DNA of 64,000 nt. Origin: CAVSRC01 sp963830205 (GTDB taxonomy: Bacteria > Pseudomonadota > Alphaproteobacteria > Rhizobiales > Kaistiaceae). A model generated the notes under the pieces. It worked only from the letters and a program-made list of their open reading frames with translations. It was not told where the DNA came from and did no database searches. Positions 18,717 to 28,735 of this stretch are shown here, piece after piece (positions within the stretch are counted from its first letter, which is position 1; the number at the start of each line of letters is the position of its first letter). Location of the stretch: the NCBI GenBank assembly GCA_963830205.1, contig CAWHLP010000028.1, positions 7,629 to 71,628 of the forward strand, given 5' to 3'. A program made the position numbers and the translations under genes.

Positions 18717-20265
18717 GGCTCTGACTCACATTTGATGATTTTGGATGGCGGCTTGGTGCTGTTTTCTCAGGGGGAATCAGCACCGTGGCGAAGAGCATAA
18801 GACTGTCGTCCCTTATCCCGGCGGGATTGATCGTTGCCGGCGTGACCGAGACCGAGGGAGCGATCGTGGTATCGGCTCGCGCCGCTGCCGCCGAGCGGGC
18901 CTGTCCGCTGTGCGGGCGACTGTCGCGGCGCGTCCACAGCCGCTACCTCAGAGGGGCGGCAGATTTGCCCTATGCGGGCAAGCGGGTCGTGCTCCGGCTT
19001 GTTGCCCGGCGCTTTGTTTGTTCCGCGCCGCTCTGCCGGCGACGCATCTTCGCCGAGCGGTTCGAGGATGAGATTGTGGCCGAACGGTCGCGGCGAACCT
19101 CGCGACTGGACTGCATCGTCCATCACCTTGGTCTGGCGCTGGGTGGTCGGCCGGCCGCCGGCTTTGCCAAGCGGCTGATGGTGCCGGTGAGCAACGACAC
19201 GCTGCTGCGGGTCGTACGGCGCCGAGCAGTCCTGCCGGACGAACCGCTTAACGTGGTTGGCATCGACGACTGGGCTTGGCGCAGGAACCATCGCTACGGC
19301 ACGATCGTCTGCGACCTGCAGCGACGGCGGATCGTGGCTCTCCTGCCGGATCGCAAGAGCGCGGCAGTCGAGGCGTGGCTGGCCGATCATGCGGAGATCG
19401 GGATCGTCTCGCGAGACCGCGGTGGCGGTTATGGTGAGGCCACGACGAAGGTTCTGCCGCAGGCTATCCAGGTGGCGGATCGCTGGCACCTCATGGAGAA
19501 TTCCAGCGCTGCCTTCCTTGACGCCGTGCGCAAGTCAATGCGGACGATCCGCACGGCCATCGGTGCCACCACGATCAATCCGGCTCTGCTCACCTGCGCC
19601 GAGAAGCTGCAATACGAGGGTTATCTTCGGCGTGAGGAGATGAATGCCGCCATCATGAAGCTCTCCGGCGAAGGGCTCCCCATCAAGGAGATCGTGCGTC
19701 GCACCGGTCACAGCCGAAAGCTGGTCCGGCAGGTGATCCGCGGCGAGAGGACCGATGTCTTCCGGATTCGGCAGAGCTCGCTTGAGGCGCATCTGCCGCT
19801 ATTGGATGAGTTGTGGGGGTCGGGCTGCCGGAACGGGGGCAGAACTCTGGCGGCGGCTGCGAGCCAGAGGCTTCCGAGGCTCCCTGCGCGTCGTCGGTGA
19901 ATGGGCAACGCGGCGGCGGCGGTGCGCAGAGCAAGCGAGGCAGGCGCTCCCACGCTCATCGAGGCGTGACCTCACCGATAGGTTCCACGAGATGATCCGC
20001 ACGAGGGCCGCGTCTGACCTGGAGCCGTGGCTCAACGACGCCAGCACGAGCCTCATCGCGTCTTTCGCCAACGGTGTCATGCGTGATCGTGCCGCCGTCG
20101 GCGCTGCCGTTGCCGAGCCATGGTCGAACGGCCAGACCGAGGGGCAGATCACCAAGCTCAAGCTCGTCAAGCGCCAGATGCACGGGCGCGGCAAGCTCGA
20201 CCTCCTTCAAGCTCGCCTTATCGGCGCCGCATGAGCCGCGCTATCATCGAAATTGCGTCAGAGCC
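18717..20265 (+). mobile_element. ISL3-family insertion sequence
   Basis: The ends are imperfect inverted repeats: the left begins GGCTCTGACTCACATTT and the right, read inward, GGCTCTGACGCAATTTC, with GATGAT conserved further in. The length of about 1.55 kb and a single ISL3 transposase gene fit the family. Expected 8-base target duplications are absent (GGCAATAG on the left, CCTATTAC on the right), and the two flanks belong to unrelated genes. A deletion or recombination has therefore probably altered one side. Confidence 0.8.
18785..20234 (+). CDS. ISL3-family transposase (frame break near 19837)
   Basis: Transposase of about 482 residues when repaired. The N-terminal zinc-binding part has CPLCGRLSRRVHSRY and RFVCSAPLCRRRIFAERF; the DDE catalytic core has VVGIDDWAWRRNHRYGTIVCDL, VSRDRGGGY and the late segment EPWSNGQTEGQITKLKLVKR with the catalytic Glu. 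The frame breaks in a run of five G at 19835-19839; removing one G gives CRNGAELWRRLRARGFRGSL. GTG start at 18785 with a G-rich ribosome site. Confidence 0.87.
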
Positions 20266-20266
20266 C

Positions 20267-20525
20267 CTATTACGTGCCGATCTCTCCGCACGACGCCAGC
20301 GGCCCCATAAATGTCGTGGCAGGCGCACAAGTGATGATGACGGTGCCGAATTTCTATCGCCTCGAGACCAGCCGGTACGATCTCACCCAGTACGACATGT
20401 ATCTCGAAAAGCCGCTGGACAATTCCGGCGGGTCGCTGAAGCTGACGTCCGCCCCCGGTCTCGGCATCACCATGAACGTCGATACCTTGCGCGCCAATGT
20501 GGTGGAGGGATACGGCGACATATGA
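20267..20525 (+). pseudogene. C-terminal remnant of a mandelate racemase/muconate lactonizing (enolase superfamily) protein
   Basis: From the edge of the ISL3 element the frame reads PISPHDASGPINVVAGAQV and MMTVPNFYRLE, then a C-terminal tail ending at 20525. This is the end of the catalytic barrel and capping tail of an enolase-superfamily sugar-acid dehydratase. The first 70-80 percent of the gene is missing and is not found left of the element. It is distinct from the intact paralogue at 20673, so two such enzymes once stood side by side. Confidence 0.75.
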
Positions 20526-20672
20526 TGGCAGCCCGCTCGGCAACGCGTGGCGATTGGTCAAGCCTGCGCGATGGCTGTCGAGCGGCAACCGCCATCGTCC
20601 ACGCTCAGTCCATGGCCACCTACTGGGCGCTAGCTGGCGCAAGCCACAGCGCCGTGTCACCGGGAAACGTCC

Positions 20673-21872
20673 ATGAAGATCACTGACATCAGATGCGCCG
20701 TCATCGGCAAGAACCCCATCGTCCGCATCGTCACGGACGAAGGCATCAGCGGTTATGGCGAGGCGGAGCAGTACAAGCCCTATCTCAAGCCCTTCGTGCT
20801 GCACTTCCGCGAAGGCCTGATCGGCATGGATCCGACCGACGTCGAACGCTGCATGATGCGCATTCGTCAGCGCGGCTCGTTCAAGCCGTGGGGCGCCGCG
20901 GTCAGCATCATCGAGCATGCTCTGTGGGACCTCGCCGGCAAGGCGGCCGGCGTGCCGGTCTACAAGCTCCTCGGCGGCAAGGTCCGCGACAAGGTACGGG
21001 TCTACAACGGCGCCCGCCGGCGGCCGTACAAGGCGTACAATCCGGAGGATTTCGCCGAGGACGCCAAGTGGATGAAGTCGCTGCCGGAGAAGTTCTCCTT
21101 CGTGAAGATGGGCATCGCCTTCCACAGCGGCATGAAGCGCGAGATCCCCAACATGTATTTCGGCGAGCCGGATCACAGCCCCTATCACGGGGCGCTCGAT
21201 TCCGGCCTGATGACCGAGAAGGGCATGAAGCACATTATCGCCTGCGTTGAGGCGGTGAAGGAGGTGCTCGGCGACGAGGTGGGGCTGGCGCTCGACTGCG
21301 GCCCCGGCTGGACGGTGCCGGACGCGATCCGCTTCGCGCGCGCGGTCGAACATCTCAACGTCATGTGGCTGGAAGACCTCATCACCGGCGACTACGTGCC
21401 CTACGTCAATCCGGACGTGATCCGCGAGGTGACGCGGGCCACGTCGACGCCGATCCACACCGGCGAACAGATCTACCTCCGCCAGAACTTCAAGCAGCTC
21501 ATCGAGAGCCACGCGGTCAACATCGTCGGGCCCGATCCGGCGGATGTCGGCGGCCTGGCGGAGATCAAGTGGATCGCCGAATACGCCAATCTGCACGGCA
21601 TCCTGATGGCCCCGCACGGCACCGGCAACGGCGTGCTCGGCCTTGCGGCGCTGGTCCAGGTATCGGCGACGATGCCGCTCAACTTCATCGCCTTCGAGTA
21701 CCCGGTCGGCAATCCGGACTGGTGGTATGACATCGTTGACGGCCTGCCCAACCCAATCGTCAAGGACGGGATGATCGACGTGTTCGAACGTCCGGGCATG
21801 GGCGTCGACCTGATCCCGGAAGCAGCAAAGCGCTATTTGAGCCCCGAAGACGCCAACTTCTTCGACGACTGA
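20673..21872 (+). CDS. mandelate racemase/muconate lactonizing enzyme family protein (sugar-acid dehydratase type)
   Basis: A full-length enolase-superfamily enzyme of 399 residues: N-terminal capping domain (1-120), then a TIM barrel. Metal ligands are D208 (LALDCGPGW), E234 (WLEDLI) and E265 (IHTGEQIY), with a likely catalytic H315 (MAPHGTGNG). This layout fits galactonate/gluconate-type acid-sugar dehydratases, which turn aldonic acids into 2-keto-3-deoxy acids. The extended SDR at 22050 could make such an acid from a uronate or aldose. Exact substrate unknown. Confidence 0.85.
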   Translation: MKITDIRCAVIGKNPIVRIVTDEGISGYGEAEQYKPYLKPFVLHFREGLIGMDPTDVERCMMRIRQRGSFKPWGAAVSIIEHALWDLAGKAAGVPVYKLLGGKVRDKVRVYNGARRRPYKAYNPEDFAEDAKWMKSLPEKFSFVKMGIAFHSGMKREIPNMYFGEPDHSPYHGALDSGLMTEKGMKHIIACVEAVKEVLGDEVGLALDCGPGWTVPDAIRFARAVEHLNVMWLEDLITGDYVPYVNPDVIREVTRATSTPIHTGEQIYLRQNFKQLIESHAVNIVGPDPADVGGLAEIKWIAEYANLHGILMAPHGTGNGVLGLAALVQVSATMPLNFIAFEYPVGNPDWWYDIVDGLPNPIVKDGMIDVFERPGMGVDLIPEAAKRYLSPEDANFFDD

Positions 21873-21892
21873 GAATCAAAGATGCCCGTTTC

Positions 21893-21926
21893 GCCCGGCC
21901 CGGCTTCCTAAAGGGGCTGGCCGGGC
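21893..21926 (+). terminator. GC-rich hairpin after the dehydratase gene
   Basis: GCCCGGCC and GGCCGGGC form a perfect 8-base stem around an 18-base loop, 20 bases after the stop codon. No T-run follows, so it could be a weak terminator or an mRNA-stabilising stem. Confidence 0.4.
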
Positions 21927-22049
21927 GCGCGGCACTCGTCCATCCGCTGCCGGGCAGATTGGAGGTGAACGCGCAGCCTCGTTCGTCATTGCACGGTCGA
22001 CGGTAATCTCGGCCGCAGCAGGTCGGCCCGCGCGAGTCAGGAGACGTTC

Positions 22050-22931
22050 ATGAGGATCGCCCTCACTGGCGGGAGGGGCCAAATCGGGCAGGTCGTTGCT
22101 GGGCTTGCCGCTGCTCGCGGCGACACTGTGGTTAGCATCGACCGGATGCCACCGCCGGAACGAGCCGACGGGCAGCGCGTCGACTTCGTCGAAGCCGACG
22201 TCACGGACTATGATTTGCTTTTGAGGGCCTTCGAGGGGTGCGATGCCGTAATCCACCTGGCGGCGATCCCGGCGCCCTTCAGGCAGCCGGACCACGTCGT
22301 GCACAACACCAATGTTGTCGGCAGCTACAACACTCTGCGCGCCGCCGTTGAACAAGACATTACGCGCATCTGCCAAGCCTCGAGCGTCAACGCCATCGGG
22401 CTCTCCTTCAGCCGGGCGCCGCATTTCGACTACTTCCCCATTGACGAGACGCATCCGAACCATTGTGAGGAGCCCTACGGCCTATCCAAATGGATCTGCG
22501 AACAGCAGGCCGACAGCCTGGCGCGCCGCTACGACGCGGTTCGCATCGCCAGCTTGCGCTTCCATCTGGTGACCAGCGCCCGGGCGGATGCCGCCGCACT
22601 GTACAGCGCCCCCAACCAGGAGAAGCACCTTTGGGCCTACACGCTTTATGAATCGGCGGCGCGGGCCTGTCTGCTTGGCCTGGAAGGGCGGTTCGAAGGC
22701 CACGAAGCGTTCTACATCGCGGCGCCCGACACGACCAACGACACGCCGAGCCTCGAACTTGCGGGCCGCCATTTCCCTGATGTGCCTATCCGGGGCGATC
22801 TCAGCGGCCATCGAAGCTTCTTCAACTCGGCCAAGGCCGAACACCTCCTCGGCTGGGTCCATGGCGCTGATCCGCCGTCAGGCAATCCCGCAACTGTCAC
22901 CCGCGCTTCAAGTGCTCATGGCCAATCGTGA
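22050..22931 (+). CDS. NAD-dependent epimerase/dehydratase family protein (extended SDR)
   Basis: A 293-residue extended short-chain dehydrogenase. NAD loop GGRGQIG (7-13), the AVIHLAA motif (65-71) and the YGLSK active site (Y142, K146). The EEPYGLSKW block and length resemble uronate dehydrogenases and related sugar epimerases. AGGAGA precedes the ATG. Next to an acid-sugar dehydratase it may oxidise a uronic acid to the aldarate or lactone, but a nucleotide-sugar epimerase cannot be excluded. Confidence 0.8.
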   Translation: MRIALTGGRGQIGQVVAGLAAARGDTVVSIDRMPPPERADGQRVDFVEADVTDYDLLLRAFEGCDAVIHLAAIPAPFRQPDHVVHNTNVVGSYNTLRAAVEQDITRICQASSVNAIGLSFSRAPHFDYFPIDETHPNHCEEPYGLSKWICEQQADSLARRYDAVRIASLRFHLVTSARADAAALYSAPNQEKHLWAYTLYESAARACLLGLEGRFEGHEAFYIAAPDTTNDTPSLELAGRHFPDVPIRGDLSGHRSFFNSAKAEHLLGWVHGADPPSGNPATVTRASSAHGQS

Positions 22932-22997
22932 TTTGATCCCGGCACAAAACGGCGCGAAATAGCCAGGATATCCAAGCCCAATCTGTTAGCCAAAACC

Positions 22998-24851
22998 TTG
23001 AAAACCGATGAAACGGCGAGTCCGTCGAACGACTCGCTGAAACACGTTCAGTCCGCTCGATGGGGCCGTGGCAGAGGCGCGCTTCTGCGCATCACACGGA
23101 TGACCCTGCGCCATCCCTGGCAGGTGACGGCAGCCATTGCGGCGACCTTCGTCGCGGCCTCCCTCCAGCTCGCGATTCCGCGCCTTCTCGGCAAGGCCGT
23201 GGACCAGACCCAAGACGTCCTCACCGCCGCCGCTGGCGCCGAATCTGGTCTGCTGCGGACGGCGCTCATCCTGCTCGCCATCAGTGTGGCGCGCGGCATC
23301 TTCACCATGCTGCAAAACTACTACGGCGAAGCCGTGGGCCACCACACGGGCTACGAACTGCGCCTCGCCTATTACGAGAAGCTGCAGCGCCTTTCGTTCG
23401 GATTCCACGACCGGATCCACACTGGCGACCTGATCACGCTCGGTATCCTGGATATCGACGGCGTTCGCATGTTCTTCTCCACCGGCCTCGTGCGCCTGGT
23501 GCTTCTGGCGGTCCTGATAGGGGTCGGCGCCTACATGCTCATCAGCACCGACATGGTTCTTGGCCTGATCAGCCTCAGCTTCGTGCCCTTCGTCGCATGG
23601 CGCTCTTCCGTGACGCAGCTCCGCCTGCGGGCCACCTGGCTCGCCCTGCAGGAGCGACTGGCGGTGGTCAGCCGCATCATGGACGAGAACCTCGGCGGCA
23701 TCCGGGTGGTTCGCGCCTTCGCGGCGCAGGAACACGAACTGGGCAAGTTCGATCGGGCTTCGGAGAACGCTCTCGAACTTGCCCACAGACGCACCAGAAT
23801 TCGGGTGATCAATACCAGCGCGATGAACTTCTCGTTCTTCCTGGCGATGGGGCTGGTCCTGTGGGCCGGCGGCAACCAGGTGATCGAAGGCACGATCAGT
23901 GTCGGCACCCTCGCCTCGTTCCTGACCTTCATGACAATCCTGCAGATGCCGGTGCGCCAGCTCGGCCTTCTGGTCAATTCCTTCGCGCGCGCCTCGACCT
24001 GCGGCGCACGCCTGTTCGATCTGCTCGATCTCGACGTGACGGTCCACGACGAGCCGGACGCTGCCCCCCTCACCGTGAACGACGGCACGCTGCGCTTCGA
24101 TCATGTCGATTTTCACTATCCTGGCATGCCCGACCACGAGGTATTGCGTGACGTCAGCTTCGAGGCGAAGCGTGGCGAGACCATCGGCATCGTTGGTCCG
24201 CCCGGCAGCGGAAAATCGACGCTGGCGCACCTGATTCCGCGCTTCTACGACGTCACCGGCGGGCGCATCACCCTCGGCGGGCAGGACATCGGCAAGGTGA
24301 CGCTGGGATCGCTGCGCCAGGCCGTCGCCATCGTGCAGCAGGATTCATTCCTGTTCACCACGACGATCGAGAACAACATCGTCTACGGCGATCCTTGGGC
24401 GAAGGAGCAGCGCATTGAGCGCGCAAGCGAATATGCCCAGTTGCACAACTACGTCATGAGCCTGCCGATGGGGTATGGCACCGTGGTCGGCGAGCGCGGC
24501 GTGTCGCTGTCCGGCGGCCAGCGCCAGCGCCTGTCGATCGCGCGCATCCTCATGCTGCGTCCTTCGGTTATGATCTTCGACGATTCGACCGCGGCGATCG
24601 ACGCCGGCACGGAACGCCGCATCCGCAGTTCCATCCGCCGCTTCGCCCGGGATCGAGTAACCATCGTCATATCCCACCGGCTGAGCTCGCTGATGCACGC
24701 CGACAAGATCCTTTTCATTGAGGACGGGCGGATCGTCGAAAGCGGCACACACGATGAACTCCTTGCGCTCTGCGGACGCTACCGGGCACTGTACGACCTG
24801 CAGGTCAATCCGGGCGACAACGTCATTCGCGTTGGGGTAGCGGTCGCATGA
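22998..24851 (+). CDS. ABC exporter subunit with degenerate ATPase site (heterodimeric type)
   Basis: A 617-residue half-transporter: six-helix membrane domain (about 35-330) fused to an ATPase domain with Walker A GPPGSGKS and signature LSGGQRQR. The Walker B reads MIFDDSTAAID: Asp replaces the catalytic Glu, as in TM287/BmrC-type subunits of heterodimeric exporters. The start taken is a TTG at 22998 with a weak ribosome site. It overlaps the second subunit by 4 bases (ATGA), so the two are coupled. Probably exports a drug, lipid or peptide; substrate unknown. Confidence 0.87.
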   Translation: MKTDETASPSNDSLKHVQSARWGRGRGALLRITRMTLRHPWQVTAAIAATFVAASLQLAIPRLLGKAVDQTQDVLTAAAGAESGLLRTALILLAISVARGIFTMLQNYYGEAVGHHTGYELRLAYYEKLQRLSFGFHDRIHTGDLITLGILDIDGVRMFFSTGLVRLVLLAVLIGVGAYMLISTDMVLGLISLSFVPFVAWRSSVTQLRLRATWLALQERLAVVSRIMDENLGGIRVVRAFAAQEHELGKFDRASENALELAHRRTRIRVINTSAMNFSFFLAMGLVLWAGGNQVIEGTISVGTLASFLTFMTILQMPVRQLGLLVNSFARASTCGARLFDLLDLDVTVHDEPDAAPLTVNDGTLRFDHVDFHYPGMPDHEVLRDVSFEAKRGETIGIVGPPGSGKSTLAHLIPRFYDVTGGRITLGGQDIGKVTLGSLRQAVAIVQQDSFLFTTTIENNIVYGDPWAKEQRIERASEYAQLHNYVMSLPMGYGTVVGERGVSLSGGQRQRLSIARILMLRPSVMIFDDSTAAIDAGTERRIRSSIRRFARDRVTIVISHRLSSLMHADKILFIEDGRIVESGTHDELLALCGRYRALYDLQVNPGDNVIRVGVAVA

Positions 24852-26745
24852 CCGACCACCAGATGGACCAGCACAACAGCGAGGACCGCACGCGGCGGCC
24901 ACCGCGCGCCGTGGTGGGGTCGTATCAGTCGGAAGAAGAGATCTTCGGTAAGTTCTTCGACGGCCGCGTCGTGCGGCGCATCTGGAAGTTCGTACGACCC
25001 TATCGGTCGCAGATCATCATCGCCGTGGCGGCCGTGCTGGCCTTCACCCTGTCGCAGATCGCCCTGCCGCTGATCATCCGCTATGCGATCGACCATGGCA
25101 TGGCGGCCGGTGGCGGGGGACGCAACGTTCTAAACCTGGCCGCCGCCGCCTTCGTCCTGATCATCCTGGTCAACTACGGCGCCAGCTATGTGCAGGAAAT
25201 AGTCGTCGGCCGCGTCGCGGAGGGCGTGCTCTTCGACATGCGCCGCGCCATGTATTCCCATCTGCAGCGCGTCTCCCTTTCCTTCATGGACAAGACCGAA
25301 GTCGGCCGGCTGATGTCGCGCCTGCAGGGCGACGTCAATTCCATGCAGGAGTTCCTCGAAACGTCGGTGCTCTCGGTCGGCGACATCGTTCTCCTCTTCG
25401 GCATCATCTCGGTACTGCTCTGGCTCGACCCCCTGCTCGGCGCGCTCACCCTGTCGGTCATGCCGGTGCTGTTCATCGTGCGCATCTGGTGGCTGCCGCG
25501 CGCGCGCACAGCCTTCATGGCGGCGCATGAGACCAATTCCGCGACCAACGGCGCGCTGGCGGAAGGCATCCACGGCGTGCGCACCGTGCAAAGCATGAAC
25601 CGCCAGCGCGTAAACTTCGATCTCTACGACGAGAAGGCGCACGCCAACCTGCTGACCCATCAGCGCGCGGCGCGCTATGCGCAGATCATGGTGCCGATCG
25701 TCGACACGTTGAGCGGCACGGCCATGGCGGTCGTCATCATCGTCGGCGGCGGCCTGGTCATCAGGCACACGCTCGATGTCGGCGTCATGATTGCCTACCT
25801 GTTTTATATCCAGCGCTTCTTCGACCCCATCCGTTCGCTCACCATGCAATACAGCGTCATGCAGCGGGCCATGGCCTCCGGCCGCCGCATCGCCGAGGTG
25901 CTCGAAGTCGCCGTCGACGTAAAGGACAAGGACGATGCCGCATCGCTGACGCCTGACACGGACGGCTCGGTCGAATTCCGCCATGTCACCTTCGGCTATC
26001 GGCAGCGACCAGCCGGTGCTGAAGGATGTCACCTTCCGGGTGGAGCCCGGCGAGACGGTGGCGCTGGTCGGGCCGACGGGCTCGGGCAAGAGCAGCGCCA
26101 TGGCGCTTGTCCACCGGTTCTATGACGTCTGGCAGGGCCAGGTATTGATCGGGGGGTGCGACGTGCGTGACCTGACCCAGAAATCCCTCGGCGAGAACGT
26201 CGCAATGGTGCTGCAGGAACCGTTTCTCTTCTCCGGTTCGGTATTTGAGAACATACGTTACCGGACCGGCTCGGCCACTCGCGACGACGTGGTCCGCGCC
26301 GCTAAGGCAGTAGGCGCGCACGACTTCATCGTGCGTCTGCCGGAAGGCTACGACACTGTACTGGAGCAGCGCGGTGGCAGTCTTTCGCTTGGTCAACGGC
26401 AGCTCGTCAGCTTCGCTCGAGCGCTCGTCGCCGATGCCAAGATCCTGGTGCTCGATGAGGCAACCGCCAACATCGACAGCTACACTGAAATGCTGATCCA
26501 AAAGGCGTTAGCACGGCTCTTGGAGGGCCGCACCGGGCTGGTTATTGCCCATCGCCTCGCCACGATCCGAAATGCGGACCGAATCTTTGTACTGCAGAAC
26601 GGCGAGATCATCGAGAAGGGCACGCACAACACTGATGAGCGCTGATGGCCTTTATGCGCAACTCTACACGATGAATTACGCCTCATTCGACGATCTCACC
26701 AGCGACGAGCCGCTGCCCGCAGCAGCAGTGGGCATCGCCACCTGA
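24848..26745 (+). CDS. ABC exporter subunit with intact Walker B (frame breaks at 26000 and 26630)
   Basis: Second half-transporter, about 631 residues when repaired. Six-helix domain (about 45-345), Walker A GPTGSGKS, Walker B LVLDEATANID with the catalytic Glu, but an altered signature LSLGQRQL instead of LSGGQ. Together with the Asp in the partner this gives one weak and one competent ATP site. Two breaks: an extra C at 26000 (repair gives FGYGSDQPVLKDVTF), and a change near 26630 (either +1 or -2; restoring two bases gives the family-like KGTHNELMSADGLY). The last codons to 26745 are then YASFDDL and a short tail. Confidence 0.84.
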
Positions 26746-26784
26746 GCGCCCGTCGTCAGAGTTTTTGGGAAGCGAGGGGGCTGG

Positions 26785-27115
26785 TGTGATTTGCAGCACC
26801 GACTTCTGCGGGCTCAACGACCACGGCAGCCGAGCGAAGGCGCGGAAGGAGGCCGAGTCCTCAAGATGGAACGCCAGCTCCTGGCAGGTCAGTTGTCGGT
26901 GCTGCTTGAGGAATGCGCAACGCAACACTGCTTCGGCCGGCGGGCCCTGCCGCCCGGTGGCCTTGACCCCGATCCCGAACCAGGTCTTGCGCCACCGAGC
27001 CAAGCAGATTGCGATGCTCACCCAACCATCGCGACATCGCTTTCAACTCGCGGCCGATCGCGTGCGTGGCGAAAACATCGAACATGCTGGCTTGGACGGT
27101 GCGTTCTTGGCGCAT
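26785..27115 (-). pseudogene. N-terminal remnant of an ISNCY-family transposase
   Basis: On the minus strand from the ATG at 27115 the sequence reads MRQERTVQASMFDVF, ELKAMSRWLGEHR and, after a one-base shift near 26975, EAVLRCAFLKQHRQL and ELAFHLEDSASFRAFARLP. These are hallmark N-terminal blocks of the ISNCY transposase. It stops around KSVLQ at about 26790, shortly after the ABC exporter, so the catalytic core is lost. Confidence 0.72.
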
Positions 27116-27509
27116 TGTCGGCTCGGGCGGTAGCAGGGCTCTGGACTCAGTGGCATGATCCAAACGACCTGAAAGCGCCGCGTCTTGCCCGCGCAAATCT
27201 AAGATTTCAACCAATAAAATCAACCAGTTCCCGTTTGTGGACCGAAACTAGCTAGACCTTTGGCCGGCCAAACCACAATCGTTCCAAAGTAACTGCATGC
27301 TCATCCGAGACGCGCGCAAGGCGGAGCTGGAACCGCGATCGGCTGACAAGCCGGGCCCGCGCGGCCCGGCTCAAGGCGAGCGACAAGCGACGGACTTGCC
27401 GCTAGACTGGAAACATTCCAATCGCCGCTCACCGCGGCGCGCACGTTCAAAGAGACCCTCCCCGGCGCGCCGAAATGGCGCGTCCGAAGCATTCGCAGGA
27501 GAAATCCCC
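27116..27509. other. intergenic region before the DapA-family gene
   Basis: No gene recognised in these 394 bases. The left part (27116-27260) is probably the end of the ISNCY copy. An in-frame extension of the DapA frame exists from 27297 but is not conserved. The promoter of the DapA-family gene must lie here; the CAGTATACTG operator of the following operon is not present. Confidence 0.4.
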
Positions 27510-28448
27510 ATGGCCCACATCAAGCCCAAGGGTTCGTTCGTCGCCCTCATCACACCGATGAACGACGACGGCTCGATCGACTACGAGGGCTTCCGCAGCC
27601 TCCTGCAATGGCACGAGGAAAACGGCACGGAAGCGGTGCTGTTCATGGGCTCGACCGGAGAGGTGTCGATGCTCTCGCCCGAGGAGCGCCGCGAGATCAT
27701 CAGCCGCACGGCGCGGATGAAGACCGGCAAGATGCTGTTCTATTACGGCTGCACCGGCAACAATACGGCCACTACCGTCGACCATGTCCGCTATGCCAAG
27801 GCGGAAGGCGCGGACGGGGCCATCATCGCGGCACCCGCCTACATCTGCGCCGACAACGACGCGATCGTCGACTATGCGCAGGAGGTCTGCGACGCCGAGG
27901 ATTTCCCGATCGGCTTCTACAACAACCCGCCGCGCGTGAAGACCGACCTGCACTGGACCGACATTCTCAAGCTCGCCAAGCACCCCAACATGGTGGTGCT
28001 GAAGGAATCGACCACGCGCGTCGGCCAGGTCGCCCAGGTCTGCGCAGCCAAGCCGGACATGGCGATCATGTGCTGCTGCTCGCCTAACCTCGGACTGGTC
28101 ATCCCGACGATGGCGCTGGGCGGCGACGGCACCGCCAACATGACCGGCAATCTCATCCCGCGCGAAATGGCCGTGATCTCCAAGAAGTGGCAGACGGGCG
28201 AGGATGCGTTCGCCTGCCGCGAAGCCTGGCTGACCAACCTGCCGATGCTCCATTTCGTCTATTCGGCGATCAACCCGGTGGCGGTGAAGAGCCTGATGCG
28301 GGTTCTCGGCATGCCGTCCGGTCCCTTGCGCAAGCCGCTCAAGCCGATCGACGGCGCCAGGCTGCAGGCCGGCATCGATGCCTTCGAGCAGCTCGGCCTG
28401 CCGCAGCGCTACGGCTTCAAGGTCGATCTCGCCGTCGCGGCCGAGTGA
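27510..28448 (+). CDS. dihydrodipicolinate synthase (DapA) family lyase
   Basis: A 312-residue TIM-barrel aldolase/lyase with Schiff-base K165 (MVVLKEST), Y137 (GFYNNPP) and the GSTGE motif (47-51, normally GTTGE). It is longer than housekeeping DapA and lies in a catabolic region, so it more likely acts as a 2-keto acid lyase or dehydratase/deaminase (as in sugar-acid or hydroxyproline breakdown) than in lysine synthesis. Start at the ATG at 27510 with AGGAGA upstream. An ALDH-containing operon follows 290 bases later, and DapA-type lyase plus ALDH is a recurrent catabolic pairing. Confidence 0.82.
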   Translation: MAHIKPKGSFVALITPMNDDGSIDYEGFRSLLQWHEENGTEAVLFMGSTGEVSMLSPEERREIISRTARMKTGKMLFYYGCTGNNTATTVDHVRYAKAEGADGAIIAAPAYICADNDAIVDYAQEVCDAEDFPIGFYNNPPRVKTDLHWTDILKLAKHPNMVVLKESTTRVGQVAQVCAAKPDMAIMCCCSPNLGLVIPTMALGGDGTANMTGNLIPREMAVISKKWQTGEDAFACREAWLTNLPMLHFVYSAINPVAVKSLMRVLGMPSGPLRKPLKPIDGARLQAGIDAFEQLGLPQRYGFKVDLAVAAE

Positions 28449-28677
28449 GCGCCGGCGGCCGCAGGCTGACCGCGGCACGCCGGCGCCCTGAAGAAGGCGC
28501 CTCCGGTAGAGCCGCCTCGCCCATTTCGGCAGCGCCGCGCGAGGCGCGCGGCGACGCGGACAGCACTGCTCGCCGCAGGCATTTCTCGTACCGGAACGAT
28601 CCCCTCCGGCACCGGCCCGACAACATCGATAACCACAAGGCGGCCACCGCGATCGGCATACCGGCTTGACTAAAGCT

Positions 28678-28694
28678 CAGTATACTGTATTCAA
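28678..28694. promoter_or_regulatory. CAGTATACTG operator upstream of the diiron oxidase operon
   Basis: The perfect 10-base palindrome CAGTATACTG (28678-28687), followed by TATTCAA, lies about 45 bases before the oxidase start. A possible -35 box TTGACT lies at 28666-28671, so a bound protein would cover the promoter. The same core recurs at 34610, 36945, 44146, 44340 and 47521. The neighbouring GntR regulator (33871-34516) is the likeliest binder. Confidence 0.65.
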
Positions 28695-28735
28695 TTTTGC
28701 ACGGGCCAAATCCATCCGGCGAAGAGGAGCCACCG

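Noticed and set aside
27510..28448. Lysine-biosynthesis dapA
   Set aside because: Catalytic residues fit the superfamily, but length, the GSTGE variant and the catabolic context argue against the housekeeping role.
28482..28501. GGCGCC-n8-GGCGCC hairpin as a terminator after the DapA-family gene
   Set aside because: Short self-complementary hexamers without a T-run are common by chance in such GC-rich DNA.
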